DNA of 17,088 nt from Trichodesmium sp. jk18x7bins.61 (lineage in GTDB: Bacteria; Cyanobacteriota; Cyanobacteriia; Cyanobacteriales; Microcoleaceae): positions 1-17,088 of the forward strand of contig JAJEAQ010000641.1 of assembly GCA_022822685.1 (NCBI GenBank), written 5' to 3'. Below the pieces are notes generated by a model. It was not told the origin of the DNA. It was given only the letters and a program-made list of their open reading frames with translations, and searched no databases. Below are positions 1-6,753 of the stretch, in pieces (the first letter of the stretch is position 1; each line of letters opens with the position of its first letter). A program made the position numbers and the translations under genes.

Positions 1-59
1 AGTTGTTGAATAATTTATCGGCAGAAATAAATCAGGAATTAGGATTATTGGTTGTTTAG
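1..59 (+). CDS. 3' end of a gene entering from the left (partial)
   Basis: The frame starting at base 3 is open from the window edge to a TAG at 57-59 and reads LLNNLSAEINQELGLLVV. The residues look like an ordinary amphipathic C-terminal tail. Eighteen codons are too few to assign a family, and an open frame this short could arise by chance. A 6-bp hairpin (GAGCAG/CTGCTC, 92-108) lies just downstream, but no T-run follows it, so it is not a convincing terminator. Confidence 0.35.
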   Translation, partial: LLNNLSAEINQELGLLVV

Positions 60-185
60 GGATTTTCTATGAATAAATTATCTCAATTTTAGAGCAGGCA
101 TTCTGCTCATACTCTAGTTGCACTTTAGTACTAGAGTTATCATTGGAGCCTTCATCTCATGTCTAGATAATTATCCATCATCAAG

Positions 186-280
186 TAGGTTGAGTTGAGC
201 GCCAGGGAAACCCAACATCATGTATATATTTTTGTTGGATTTCCCTGACGGTATCTTGCTACGATGACTCAACTCAACTA
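186..280. repeat. Hairpin-forming intergenic repeat (AACCCAACA family)
   Basis: Nested inverted repeats. The outer arms are GTTGAGTTGAG (189-199) and CTCAACTCAAC (268-278). The inner arms are GCCAGGGAAACCCAACA (201-217) and its near-complement around 232-249, closing on an AT-rich loop. The AACCCAACA...TTTTTGTTGG core recurs at 5207-5449, 8131-8215 and 10995-11172, so this is a dispersed family typical of filamentous cyanobacterial intergenic DNA. No coding capacity. Confidence 0.7.
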
Positions 281-301
281 CGCAATCTATAGTTAGAATT
301 T

Positions 302-323
302 GCGCCACATCGCAACTACAAAC
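302..323 (-). repeat. Copy of the GTAGTTG-GATG-GCGC short repeat
   Basis: GCGCCACATCGCAACTACAAAC is a close relative of the exact inverted pair at 6400-6422 and 8373-8395 and of the copy at 8616-8637. It abuts the 3' end of the minus-strand ORF at 327-602. Confidence 0.55.
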
Positions 324-326
324 ATC

Positions 327-602
327 TTATACTCGTTTTAGTATCCTTCTTCTGACAAACCAAGTTAATACGCTGACGATAACAATTAATATAAGTTTGT
401 ATACCAGTGTATTTTGACAAACTGGAAACTCGTTACTGAATATAGACTTACACTCTGCTATTGCATTCTCACCTATTAAACCCGCAACAACTACCCCCGT
501 GCCTACCACAGCAGCTAATTCTTGAAAGTTGCGATCGCTTCTAGCATTTTCTATTTCTATTTGACTGCGAATAGCATTAATATTATCTTCTAATAGCCTC
601 AA
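327..602 (-). pseudogene. Probable C-terminal remnant of a two-TM hypothetical membrane protein
   Basis: A 91-codon minus-strand frame starting with TTG. It begins with a helical, charged stretch (RLLEDNINAIRSQIEIENA, about residues 2-20). A hydrophobic segment follows (about 29-42, rich in V/G/A), then a polar loop with two Cys, then a second hydrophobic segment (about 67-84, LILIVIVSVLTW) and a basic tail RRRILKR. This layout resembles the C-terminal membrane part of longer cyanobacterial hypothetical proteins with a cytoplasmic N-terminal domain (recollection, not a search). There is no ATG. The frame stays open upstream (minus sense) only to a TAA at 630-632, next to a repeat beginning near 640. 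I infer that the N-terminal part has been lost. It could instead be an intact small membrane protein with a TTG start. Confidence 0.4.
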
Positions 603-998
603 TCCTAGAGGGTATCTATAAATAAAATATTAAGCCTTGATGTAGGGTGGGTTAGGTGGGAAGAATTCCACACTAATGATCGAATATTTTATCATCCCCC
701 GTCACCCACCGAAGATTGGCTATTGGGTGCTGTTTTTAGACTTTTTTTTTACAGATATCTTCTACGGTAAATTTGAGGATTGTCAAATTTTTGTGACTCA
801 CAATAATTCTCATATTCAAGTCAAAATTAAAAAATGGGGAATAGCTAATTATATCAGGAATTTTGCAGCAATTTTAATTGGAGCGCTAAAGCGCAAGGAG
901 GTAATTCAGAGCACATTATATTGAATATTGAGCTCAAAACAGCGATCGCTTACAAAGGCAACTCGCTAATTACGCCAGAGCTTGAATTGGAGCGCTAA

Positions 999-1173
999 GA
1001 GACTATTTGTAAACTAAATATCAAGATAGCTAGAGTGTTTAATTATGATGGGTGACGGCGGACAACTAAAATTTCAACCCCGCCCGCCCTGGCGGGATTT
1101 AAATCAGGAAATATTTCTACCTCACCCATCCTACGCCAGAATTTAATCTGAGTTTGACAAACAATCTCTAAAG
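999..1173 (+). repeat. Dispersed repeat, copy A (partner at 14600-14743, inverted)
   Basis: It shares with 14600-14743 (opposite orientation) the blocks GACTATTTGT (1001), GGCGGACAACTAAAATT (1057-1073), a 23-nt exact block (1106-1128 matching 14644-14666) and GAATTTAATCTGAG (about 1139). Between blocks two and three, copy A has about 32 nt containing a CCCGCC-CT-GGCGGG hairpin; copy B has only about 12 unrelated nt. Confidence 0.7.
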
Positions 1174-1372
1174 CGCAACTATGAACAAAACTATCGGCAT
1201 TTCTATACCTAAATTAATTAATTGTCAAGTATCTGAGTCTCTGATTAACACCAATTAACTAAAAAATTAAGAATAATTAAATAAAAAATAATTCTATTGC
1301 TTTACTGACAAACTGAATCTCTAGTGTGGGATAAATCTAGGGAAAATATCAAAACTCTTACATAAAGTTAAA

Positions 1373-1386
1373 TTTCCCTAGGGAAA
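1373..1386. promoter_or_regulatory. Palindromic candidate operator upstream of chlB
   Basis: TTTCCCTAGGGAAA is a perfect 14-bp palindrome centred about 56 bp before the chlB ATG. A half-site with the same core, CTAGGGAAA, lies at 1337-1345, so the AGGGAAA cores are 41 bp apart, close to four helical turns. This arrangement resembles a dimeric repressor or activator site. The two arms could alternatively form a stem (CTAGGGAAA/TTTCCCTAG) in the 5' leader. No regulator can be named. Confidence 0.4.
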
Positions 1387-1435
1387 GTCTGATTCAGAAC
1401 ACCCACAACCATTAACAATAAACGGAGAAAAATAT

Positions 1436-2962
1436 ATGAAATTAGTCTACTGGATGTATGCAGGGCCTGCTCATATTGGCACCCTGCGGGTTGCCAGTTC
1501 CTTTAAAAATGTTCACGCGATTATGCACGCCCCACTAGGTGATGACTACTTCAACGTGATGCGCTCTATGCTAGAAAGAGAAAGAGATTATACACCAGTC
1601 ACAGCTAGTATAGTTGACCGCAACGTGCTAGCGCGGGGTTCTCAAGAAAAAGTAGTAGATAACATCGTTCGTAAAGACAAAGAAGAAAACCCTGATTTAA
1701 TTGTTCTTACCCCTACCTGCACCTCAAGTATTTTGCAAGAAGACTTGGAAAATTTTGTTGAACGCGCTCAAATAGACGCCAAGGGTGATGTAATGCTGGC
1801 AGACGTTAATCATTACCGCGTTAACGAACTGCAAGCAGCAGATCGCACCCTCCATCAAATCGTTCAATATTATATTGAGAAGGCGAAAAAGAAAGGTGAA
1901 CTTCCAGAAGGAAAAACCGAAAAACCCTCTGTTAATATCATTGGTATTTCTACCCTGGGATTCCATAACCAACATGACTGCACCGAGTTAAAACGCTTGA
2001 TTGCAGATTTAGGCATCGAAGTTAATGAAGTGATTCCCAAAGGTGCTTCCGTTTACAACTTGAAAAATCTGCCTCGTGCTTGGTTTAACCTTTTACCCTA
2101 TAGGGAACTGGGAGTAATGACAGCTCAATACTTAGAGTCAGAGTTGGGAATGCCTTTTATTGATATTACTCCCATGGGTGTGGTAGAAACTGCTCGTTGT
2201 ATCCGCAAGATACAACAGGTGGTGAATGCTCAAGGTGCAGAGTTTGATTATGAGGAATATATTGATAATCAAACTCTGCACGTTTCTCAAGCAGCTTGGT
2301 TTTCTCGTTCCATTGACTGTCAAAATTTAACTGGTAAAAAAGCAGTGGTGTTTGGCGATAATACCCATGCTGCTGCGATGACAAAAATTTTGGCGCGGGA
2401 GATGGGTATTCATGTCGTTTGGGCAGGCACTTATTGTAAATATGATGCTGACTGGTTTCGCGAACAGGTAAGCGAATATTGTGATGAGGTGTTAATTAAT
2501 GAAGACAATGGTGAGATTGGAGACGCGATCGCTCGTGTGGAGCCAGCAGCCATTTTCGGTACACAAATGGAGCGTCATGTAGGCAAGAGATTAAATATCC
2601 CTTGTGGCGTGATTGCCGCACCAATTCATATTCAGAATTTCCCAATTGGTTATAAGCCATTTATGGGTTATGAGGGTACTAATCAAATTACTGATTTAAT
2701 TTACAACTCCTTTACTTTGGGTATGGAAGACCACCTATTAGAAATGTTTGGTGGGCACGATACTAAGGAAGTGATTCACAAAGGAATATCTGCTGATTCT
2801 GATTTGAATTGGACGAAAGAAGCTAAGGCAGAGTTGAATAAAGTGCCTGGTTTTGTGCGTGGTAAAGTGAAGCGAAATACAGAGAAGTTTGCTCGCGAAC
2901 GTGGTATAGGTGAAATATCTTTGGAAGTAATGTATGCAGCCAAAGAATCTGTTGGTACTTAG
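1436..2962 (+). CDS. chlB: Light-independent protochlorophyllide reductase subunit B
   Basis: ChlB is the NifK-like subunit of dark-operative protochlorophyllide oxidoreductase (DPOR, ChlL/ChlN/ChlB). DPOR reduces the D ring of protochlorophyllide to chlorophyllide a in the cytoplasm without light. The 508-residue length and the N-terminus MKLVYWMYAGPAHIGTLR match cyanobacterial ChlB closely. Asp36 (GDDYF) is the unusual aspartate ligand of the [4Fe-4S] NB cluster. Asp294 (SIDCQNLTGKK) corresponds to the catalytic aspartate defined as D274 in Rhodobacter BchB. LGM at 428-430 lies in the substrate pocket. Residues about 455-505 form the C-terminal PCP_red domain. The ATG has an SD (GGAG, 8 nt upstream). 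chlL and chlN, usually adjacent to each other, are not in the window, so chlB stands alone here. No damage seen. Confidence 0.98.
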   Translation: MKLVYWMYAGPAHIGTLRVASSFKNVHAIMHAPLGDDYFNVMRSMLERERDYTPVTASIVDRNVLARGSQEKVVDNIVRKDKEENPDLIVLTPTCTSSILQEDLENFVERAQIDAKGDVMLADVNHYRVNELQAADRTLHQIVQYYIEKAKKKGELPEGKTEKPSVNIIGISTLGFHNQHDCTELKRLIADLGIEVNEVIPKGASVYNLKNLPRAWFNLLPYRELGVMTAQYLESELGMPFIDITPMGVVETARCIRKIQQVVNAQGAEFDYEEYIDNQTLHVSQAAWFSRSIDCQNLTGKKAVVFGDNTHAAAMTKILAREMGIHVVWAGTYCKYDADWFREQVSEYCDEVLINEDNGEIGDAIARVEPAAIFGTQMERHVGKRLNIPCGVIAAPIHIQNFPIGYKPFMGYEGTNQITDLIYNSFTLGMEDHLLEMFGGHDTKEVIHKGISADSDLNWTKEAKAELNKVPGFVRGKVKRNTEKFARERGIGEISLEVMYAAKESVGT

Positions 2963-3476
2963 TTAGGCTTTTATACAGAGGTGATGTCTTCTCGTTCCCC
3001 CCCTTTGAAAGGAGGGTTAGGGGGGATAAACAAAGAAGGGGAGAGGTATATATATCAAAGGTTCTAAGGTGCAAATAAATTATGACTAATTAAATTATTT
3101 GTCTTGTGAGGTACATAAAAATCCCCCTAAATCCCCTTTGGAAAGGAAGACTTTGAGAGGTTCCCTTCTTCAAATAAAAAGTGAAGCACCTTCTGGCTTC
3201 CTCCTTAAAGCCCACCCTAATAATACTTCCTATTATTTCATTACCAATTCTGAAGTTTCTCGTCGCACTTGCCCGAGAAATCGGCTCACATTAAAACGTC
3301 CTGACAAAGGTTACAGTTTTGACTATATGGTTCACCCGTATGAAAAGCGCTGTAAAGCCCAGTTTCACAAATTTCTATCCTTTTAATTTTTCTATGTTGA
3401 AATTAGATTTAGTTGTATTTAATTTCTTTTCTATCTTGCCTGAAAATTAGCAAATTTAGACAAGGGTTAGGTGGAA
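2963..3476. other. Intergenic region with two CCCCTTT-AAAGG repeats
   Basis: It holds two copies of a G/C-run repeat in opposite orientation: CCCCCCTTTGAAAGGAGGG (about 2998-3017, followed by TTAGGGGGGAT) and its inverse (ATCCCCCTAAATCCCC, about 3120, followed by TTTGGAAAGGAAG). Either copy could fold into a hairpin, and the first lies 35 nt past the chlB stop where a terminator would be expected, but no T-run follows. The rest has one open frame (3099-3386) that begins inside the second repeat and matches no family I know. Confidence 0.5.
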
Positions 3477-3632
3477 ATGAAAAAGACAAAACTGACACAA
3501 TTATGTCTGTTGATAATTCTTCTTATTTCACTTCCACTTCAGTATGGAATAAGTGTTAGCAAGTCATGGCAATACAAATTAAAAAAAAATTCTAATAAAA
3601 AAAGTACAAAACTATTAAGTGGTAACAATTGA
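3477..3632 (+). CDS. Short ORF with a signal-peptide-like N-terminus
   Basis: A 51-codon frame from ATG to TGA. It starts with a basic n-region (MKKTKLTQ), then a strongly hydrophobic stretch (LCLLIILLISLPLQYG, about residues 9-24), then a polar, Lys/Ser/Asn-rich tail. That is the architecture of an export signal followed by very little mature protein. The A-rich upstream sequence gives only a weak SD (GGTGGAAATG region). A second short frame (3638-3733, 31 codons) follows after 5 nt. The pair may be what is left of one exported protein; the neighbouring DNA to 5703 is clearly decayed. No function can be assigned. Confidence 0.3.
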   Translation: MKKTKLTQLCLLIILLISLPLQYGISVSKSWQYKLKKNSNKKSTKLLSGNN

Positions 3633-3790
3633 ATAATATGAGAACAAAAATTAAAGTATTAGAAACAGAGTCAGAATTAAAAATACTGTTGTCAAGCACA
3701 AATATTCCTCGGCATGAAATCCTTCCCCAGTAAGCACTTCAAAAATAAGATGCGCTTGCCCTGTCTCCTAGCCTGTTTGCAAAGCTATGT

Positions 3791-4305
3791 ATGACAGCCT
3801 GTCGTTTGACATTTTTATTATTCTGGCCAATCATAACTTCACACACAATAAATGATGGAAAAATAAGGATAAATAAAATACTCAAGCTCATATCAATAGC
3901 ATCACTTTTAGCTGCCCCAGTCACAATTTCCAGAACAGTCAATTCTTCCACTAATAATTTAGTTGCCGATCAGTCTCATGGAGGTACAAAAACCATAACC
4001 ATAGTCATAAAAAAATAGAAATTCCAGCAAAAAAACCAGCACCTGAAGTTGATTTAATTGTACATAAAGATACTAGAAGAGGATGGAATCTAGAAGTAAA
4101 ACTAACTAATTTTAGGTTTGCCTCTGAAACTGTAAATCAAACTAGCGATACCAATGAATGTCACGCTCATTTATATATCAATGATCAAAAAATAACTAGA
4201 ATCTATGGCAATTAGTATTATCTAGGAAATTTAGAGCCAGGCAACAATAAAATCACTGTCACACTGAATACTAATAGTCACGAAGATTTAGTTAGTAATG
4301 GCCAA
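3791..4305 (+). pseudogene. Secreted-domain protein, broken by a frameshift and a nonsense codon
   Basis: The first part (3791-4018) encodes a hydrophobic signal-like segment (KILKLISIASLLAAPVTIS, 3872-3928) and a short linker ending IVIKK. The coding sense then jumps frame at the A-run 4009-4015. Restoring one A joins it to IEIPAKKPAPEVDLIVHKD and onward to about 4305. The domain contains GWNLEVKLTNF and ECHAHLYIN, then a TAG at 4213-4215 exactly where a Trp (TGG) would read YGNWYYLGNLEPG, and ends ITVTLNTNSHEDLV. I recall exported bacterial proteins with an EGHAHLYING...PPG-NEITVTLN pattern, so the Cys in ECHAH may be a further substitution. Any metal or ligand role is unknown. The reading start is uncertain because the likely signal peptide lacks its own ATG. 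Confidence 0.65.
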
Positions 4306-5160
4306 ATGATTATAGATGCCTTGAAAAAGCTATTGGATAGAGATGACATTGGAACAATAGTAACAACTATGGGTACAACAGCAGTAGGTTCAGTAGATCC
4401 CCTGCCAGTAATTCTGCAACTACAAGCCGAGTATGGATTTCGGATTCATGCCGATGTTGCTTACGGTGGTTACTTTATTCTCGCGGATAATCTGGAGGTA
4501 GAAACACAAGAAGCTTTGGAATGCCTCCTAGAAGTCGATTCCATTGCCATCGTTCCCCATAAACATGGACTTCAGCCCTATGGTTGTGGTTGCATTCTTT
4601 CTTAAGATCCCTCAGTCGGGAAGTTTTACAAACATGATTCTCCCTATACCTATTTTAGTTCCAACGAACTCCACCTAGGATAAATCTCCCTTGAATGTTC
4701 TCGCCCAGACTCTTCGGCAGTTGCTCTCTGGGCTACTCAGAGATTACTCCCCCTGATTCGAGGGGGTGAATTTGCTGCTTCTTTGAGCCCAACTCGAAAA
4801 GCTGCATTAACTTTTTATGAAAAGTTGCAACAAGATTCTCGATTTACAGTTGCTTTGACTTCAGAAATGGATATTGTGGTTTGGGCAGTTAATTCTTTTA
4901 GTGCTAGGGAATCATCACGACTCGTCCAATAAATTTTTACAGCTACAGCAAAGAAAAATTTGCACTTAGTTTTAGTGAATCTACCAAAAGCCCTGTTTAT
5001 GGAAAACGCAAAAGAGATGAACTGGAATCAGGATTTTATTACCTGCTTGCGATCGTGTTTGATGAAACCGGAACACCTAAATTGGATTGACCAAATTTGG
5101 CAAATTCTTGATACTGTCACGAATCAAGTCTTAGTCAATAGTAGGCTGGGCAAATATTGA
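4306..5160 (+). pseudogene. 5'-truncated PLP-dependent decarboxylase (group II), three internal stops
   Basis: One continuous frame carries the C-terminal portion (about 285 codons) of a Pyridoxal_deC-type decarboxylase, the glutamate/aromatic amino acid/diaminobutyrate decarboxylase superfamily. Visible hallmarks: IVTTMGTTAVGSVDPLP; HADVAYGGYF, with the Asp that contacts the PLP pyridine nitrogen; and PHKHGLQPYGCGC, with the PLP-binding Lys. Homologues commonly read DPHK, and here that Asp is Val. The frame is stopped by TAA at 4603-4605 (within CILS*DPSVGKF), 4681-4683 (LHLG*ISLEC) and 4930-4932 (RLVQ*IFTAT), yet protein-like sequence resumes in the same frame each time through to a TGA at 5158-5160. 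The N-terminal part of the enzyme is absent: at about 4300 the frame runs straight back into the preceding secreted-domain pseudogene. Substrate cannot be deduced. Confidence 0.9.
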
Positions 5161-5206
5161 GTTTCTTGAATAATATCAGCGAATGCCCATAAAAAAAATG
5201 AGATTG

Positions 5207-5449
5207 CGTAGGTAGGGTTGAGTAGGGCGAAACCCAACATTGGAGTTGTCGCTTTATAACTTAAAAAATCCTGAAAACCCCTGTTGTGTAAGGATTGTAG
5301 TCTTTTCTGTTCCTACACTGGGAATTATTGCTCTGTCTTGGTTTGAGCAATTTTGTCCATCTATTTAGCGACAACTTTATTATATATATTTTTGTTGGGT
5401 TTATCCTGCGGATAAGCTTCGCTAACGCTGGCGCTTAACCCAACCTACT
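5207..5449. repeat. AACCCAACA-family hairpin repeat, interrupted by a MITE
   Basis: The outer arms GTAGGTAGGGTTGAG (from 5208) and GCTTAACCCAACCTAC (to 5448) and the inner arms AAACCCAACAT (about 5230) and TTTTTGTTGGGTTT (about 5389-5402) match the family at 186-280. Arm separation here is much larger because a 133-bp element sits between the inner arms. The right part also carries CGGATAAGCTTCGCTAACGC, a decorated stem seen in other cyanobacterial repeats. Confidence 0.65.
5244..5376. mobile_element. 133-bp MITE-like element with AGTTGTCGCT terminal inverted repeats
   Basis: The ends are AGTTGTCGCT (5244-5253) and its exact complement AGCGACAACT (5367-5376). The similarity extends a few bases further with mismatches (TTATA inside left, AAATA inside right). 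The interior has no open frame and looks like joined left and right ends of an insertion sequence lacking its transposase. It lies between the two inner arms of the surrounding hairpin repeat, which marks it as a later insertion. No clear target-site duplication is visible and I cannot name the IS family. Confidence 0.55.
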
Positions 5450-5451
5450 AG

Positions 5452-5703
5452 GTGTCAGCAACAGAAAATTTCTTAGGAATCACTGGTTCTTTAACCTGTG
5501 GCCTCTTTGGAGATTGTGCTGCTCCTCCTCAGTTTAATCTAGTACAACTTCTAGAGCTAGATGCAGGGGTTGAGGGGGTACGGGAAAATGTGATTGCCAG
5601 TTTTACACCAGGACAAATTCAACCTGTTCCTGAGCCTCATTCAATTTTAGGCATATTAGGATTAGCTATTTTGGCTGGAGGAACTGCCATTCAGAAAAAA
5701 TAG
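5452..5703 (+). pseudogene. PEP-CTERM tail of a secreted protein lacking its N-terminus
   Basis: The 83-codon frame ends with a textbook PEP-CTERM sorting signal: VPEP (residues 59-62), a hydrophobic helix (SILGILGLAILAGGTAI) and a basic QKK end. Such tails direct exported proteins to exosortase for cleavage and envelope anchoring. A PEP-CTERM protein must also have an N-terminal signal peptide, but this frame starts at a GTG immediately after an in-frame TAG (5449-5451) at the edge of the hairpin repeat, and its N-terminal residues are polar. I infer that the repeat or an associated deletion removed the 5' part. Residues 1-58 match no domain I recognise. Confidence 0.65.
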
Positions 5704-5762
5704 CACAATTGCTAAAATTTATAATGATTACATCTCCACAAAACTACACAAACTCCTCTTGT

Positions 5763-5806
5763 TTGTAGTTGCGCTTTAGCGCCTCAACTAAAGCGCAGCT
5801 ATGAGC
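5763..5806. repeat. GCGCTTTAG hairpin between convergent genes
   Basis: GTAGTTGCGCTTTAGCGCC is followed within a few bases by CTAAAGCGCAGCTATGAGC, giving a stem GCGCTTTAG/CTAAAGCGC. It lies between the convergent stops at 5703 and 5837 and could act as a two-way transcription barrier, though there is no good T-run. The same sequence family appears at 1170-1190 and, with GATGCGGCGC in the middle, at 302, 6400, 8373 and 8616. Confidence 0.55.
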
Positions 5807-5836
5807 TTGATTGTCAACCTTTTAGCAAACATAATA

Positions 5837-6214
5837 TCACTTCTGTCTTTGAAAAATCAGAATATATAACCCTTGCCCGTTAGATGGATTAAAAACAACA
5901 TCAGTCTGAGTTAATTCCCATCCATCATTACCTGCTTCATTTAAAGCTTCTGTATAACGGTCTCTTTCTTGAGCACTTTGAGGAAAACCAAACTGATATT
6001 CAACTTTATACTGATACTTATTACCCCTACCCTGACTTAACTTTTCTGACTTCACTGATTCAATGTTTGCCTCTGTTTTCGATACAGTCTCAGGGATAGA
6101 AATAGCGAAAGTTTTATGAGGTGAAAAAATTAATCCCACCGTGAAAAAAAGAATCGCAATATTCAGAATAATTAAGTTAATAACTATAAGTTTATTTAGG
6201 TTCAAACTTCTCAT
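5837..6214 (-). CDS. Membrane-anchored DUF4177-like small protein
   Basis: 125 residues. A single N-terminal hydrophobic helix (about residues 8-29, LIVINLIILNIAILFFTVGLIF) is followed by SPHKTFA, so it is either an uncleaved anchor or a signal peptide ending near TFA. A polar linker (about 37-60) leads to a compact C-terminal domain (about 66-125): KYQYKVEYQFG, an LNEAGNDGWELTQTDVV core and a closing LYILIFQR strand. The Y-K-V strand, LN-x-x-G-x-x-GWEL helix-turn and final strand are the DUF4177 pattern, whose function is unknown. The mature domain is probably periplasmic. The start is the only ATG before the hydrophobic segment, with a weak SD. It is transcribed alone, convergent with the PEP-CTERM remnant. 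No damage seen. Confidence 0.7.
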   Translation of the reverse strand: MRSLNLNKLIVINLIILNIAILFFTVGLIFSPHKTFAISIPETVSKTEANIESVKSEKLSQGRGNKYQYKVEYQFGFPQSAQERDRYTEALNEAGNDGWELTQTDVVFNPSNGQGLYILIFQRQK

Positions 6215-6753
6215 AAATTTCAGCGTTAAAAATCAAAATTAAAATTTTTATATCCACATACTTTGGAAGATTTATTTGCTTCATGGAGTAGTATTAGAGT
6301 TGCTAAATACAGAGTTATATCTAGCAAAGATAATTTCCTTCTGTTTCCCTGCCAGACATATAACAACCTTCTCACTCCAGGGATTTCTAAATAATTGGGG
6401 GCGCCGCATCCCAACTACAAACCCAGATTTTTTGTCAGGATTCAGGTATCTCAAACCCAGTTCTAGAGAGACTTATGAAAACGACTGACTCAGCAATTTA
6501 ACAGCCTTATTCTCAATAATGACGAAAACAAAGGCTTGTAGCAATCTATAGTTGAGAAGAGGATGGGGGAGGCAATTGCCGGAAATGCTTATCCATCAAG
6601 ATTTATAGGCTTTTCCATAGGACATGAATCCTCACGGTTTTTTTTAGTACCTGGTTATAACATTTGCATCTCTATAAATTACATAAACCTTTGCTAAAAC
6701 CCTTATAAAAACTTTCCATCGAACATCCCTATAAGGATTTCCCCGTTATGTTA
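6215..6753. other. Intergenic region downstream of sufS
   Basis: No convincing gene. It contains one exact 23-nt copy (6400-6422) of the GCGCCGCATCCCAACTAC repeat and AT-rich sequence. Close to the sufS 3' end there is a near-palindrome, ATCCCTATAAGGAT (6726-6739). I do not see a standard hairpin-plus-T-run terminator for the suf operon. Confidence 0.5.
6400..6422 (-). repeat. 23-nt short repeat, exact inverse of 8373-8395
   Basis: This copy is the perfect reverse complement of 8373-8395 (GTTTGTAGTTGGGATGCGGCGCC in the plus sense there). The two copies flank sufS as a long-range inverted pair about 2 kb apart. Confidence 0.75.

Larger units (their letters stand above)
603..1435. other. Repeat-rich intergenic region upstream of chlB
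   Basis: I see no convincing gene here. A GTAGGGTGGGTTAGGTGGG...CACCCACC inverted repeat spans about 640-711. GGAGCGCTAA motifs occur at 881 and 989. A HIP1 site is at 942-949. A longer dispersed repeat at 999-1173 has a partner near 14.7 kb. From about 1190 to 1330 the DNA is AT-rich with nothing recognisable. The last 100 bp hold the candidate chlB operator and a good ribosome binding site (GGAG at 1424-1427, 8 nt before the ATG). Confidence 0.6.

Noticed and set aside
676..924. An 82-codon plus-strand open frame
   Set aside because: It starts inside a GTAGGGTGGG...CACCCACC repeat, has no SD, ends in GGAGCGCTAA repeat sequence and shows no recognisable motif. Most likely non-coding.
3099..3386. 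A 95-codon plus-strand open frame after chlB
   Set aside because: Its first third is translated CCCCTAAATCCCC repeat and the start lacks an SD. The remainder (RPDKGYSFDYMVHPYEKRC) matches no family I know. It could be a remnant, but I cannot support a gene.
4306..4605. Intact 99-residue decarboxylase-like protein
   Set aside because: It is only the segment between two points of damage: homologous sequence continues in the same frame past the TAA at 4603, and its N-terminal part is missing.
6226..6488. Overlapping short frames on both strands downstream of the DUF4177-like gene
   Set aside because: Both run through the 23-nt GCGCCGCATC repeat, overlap each other and show no protein-like pattern.
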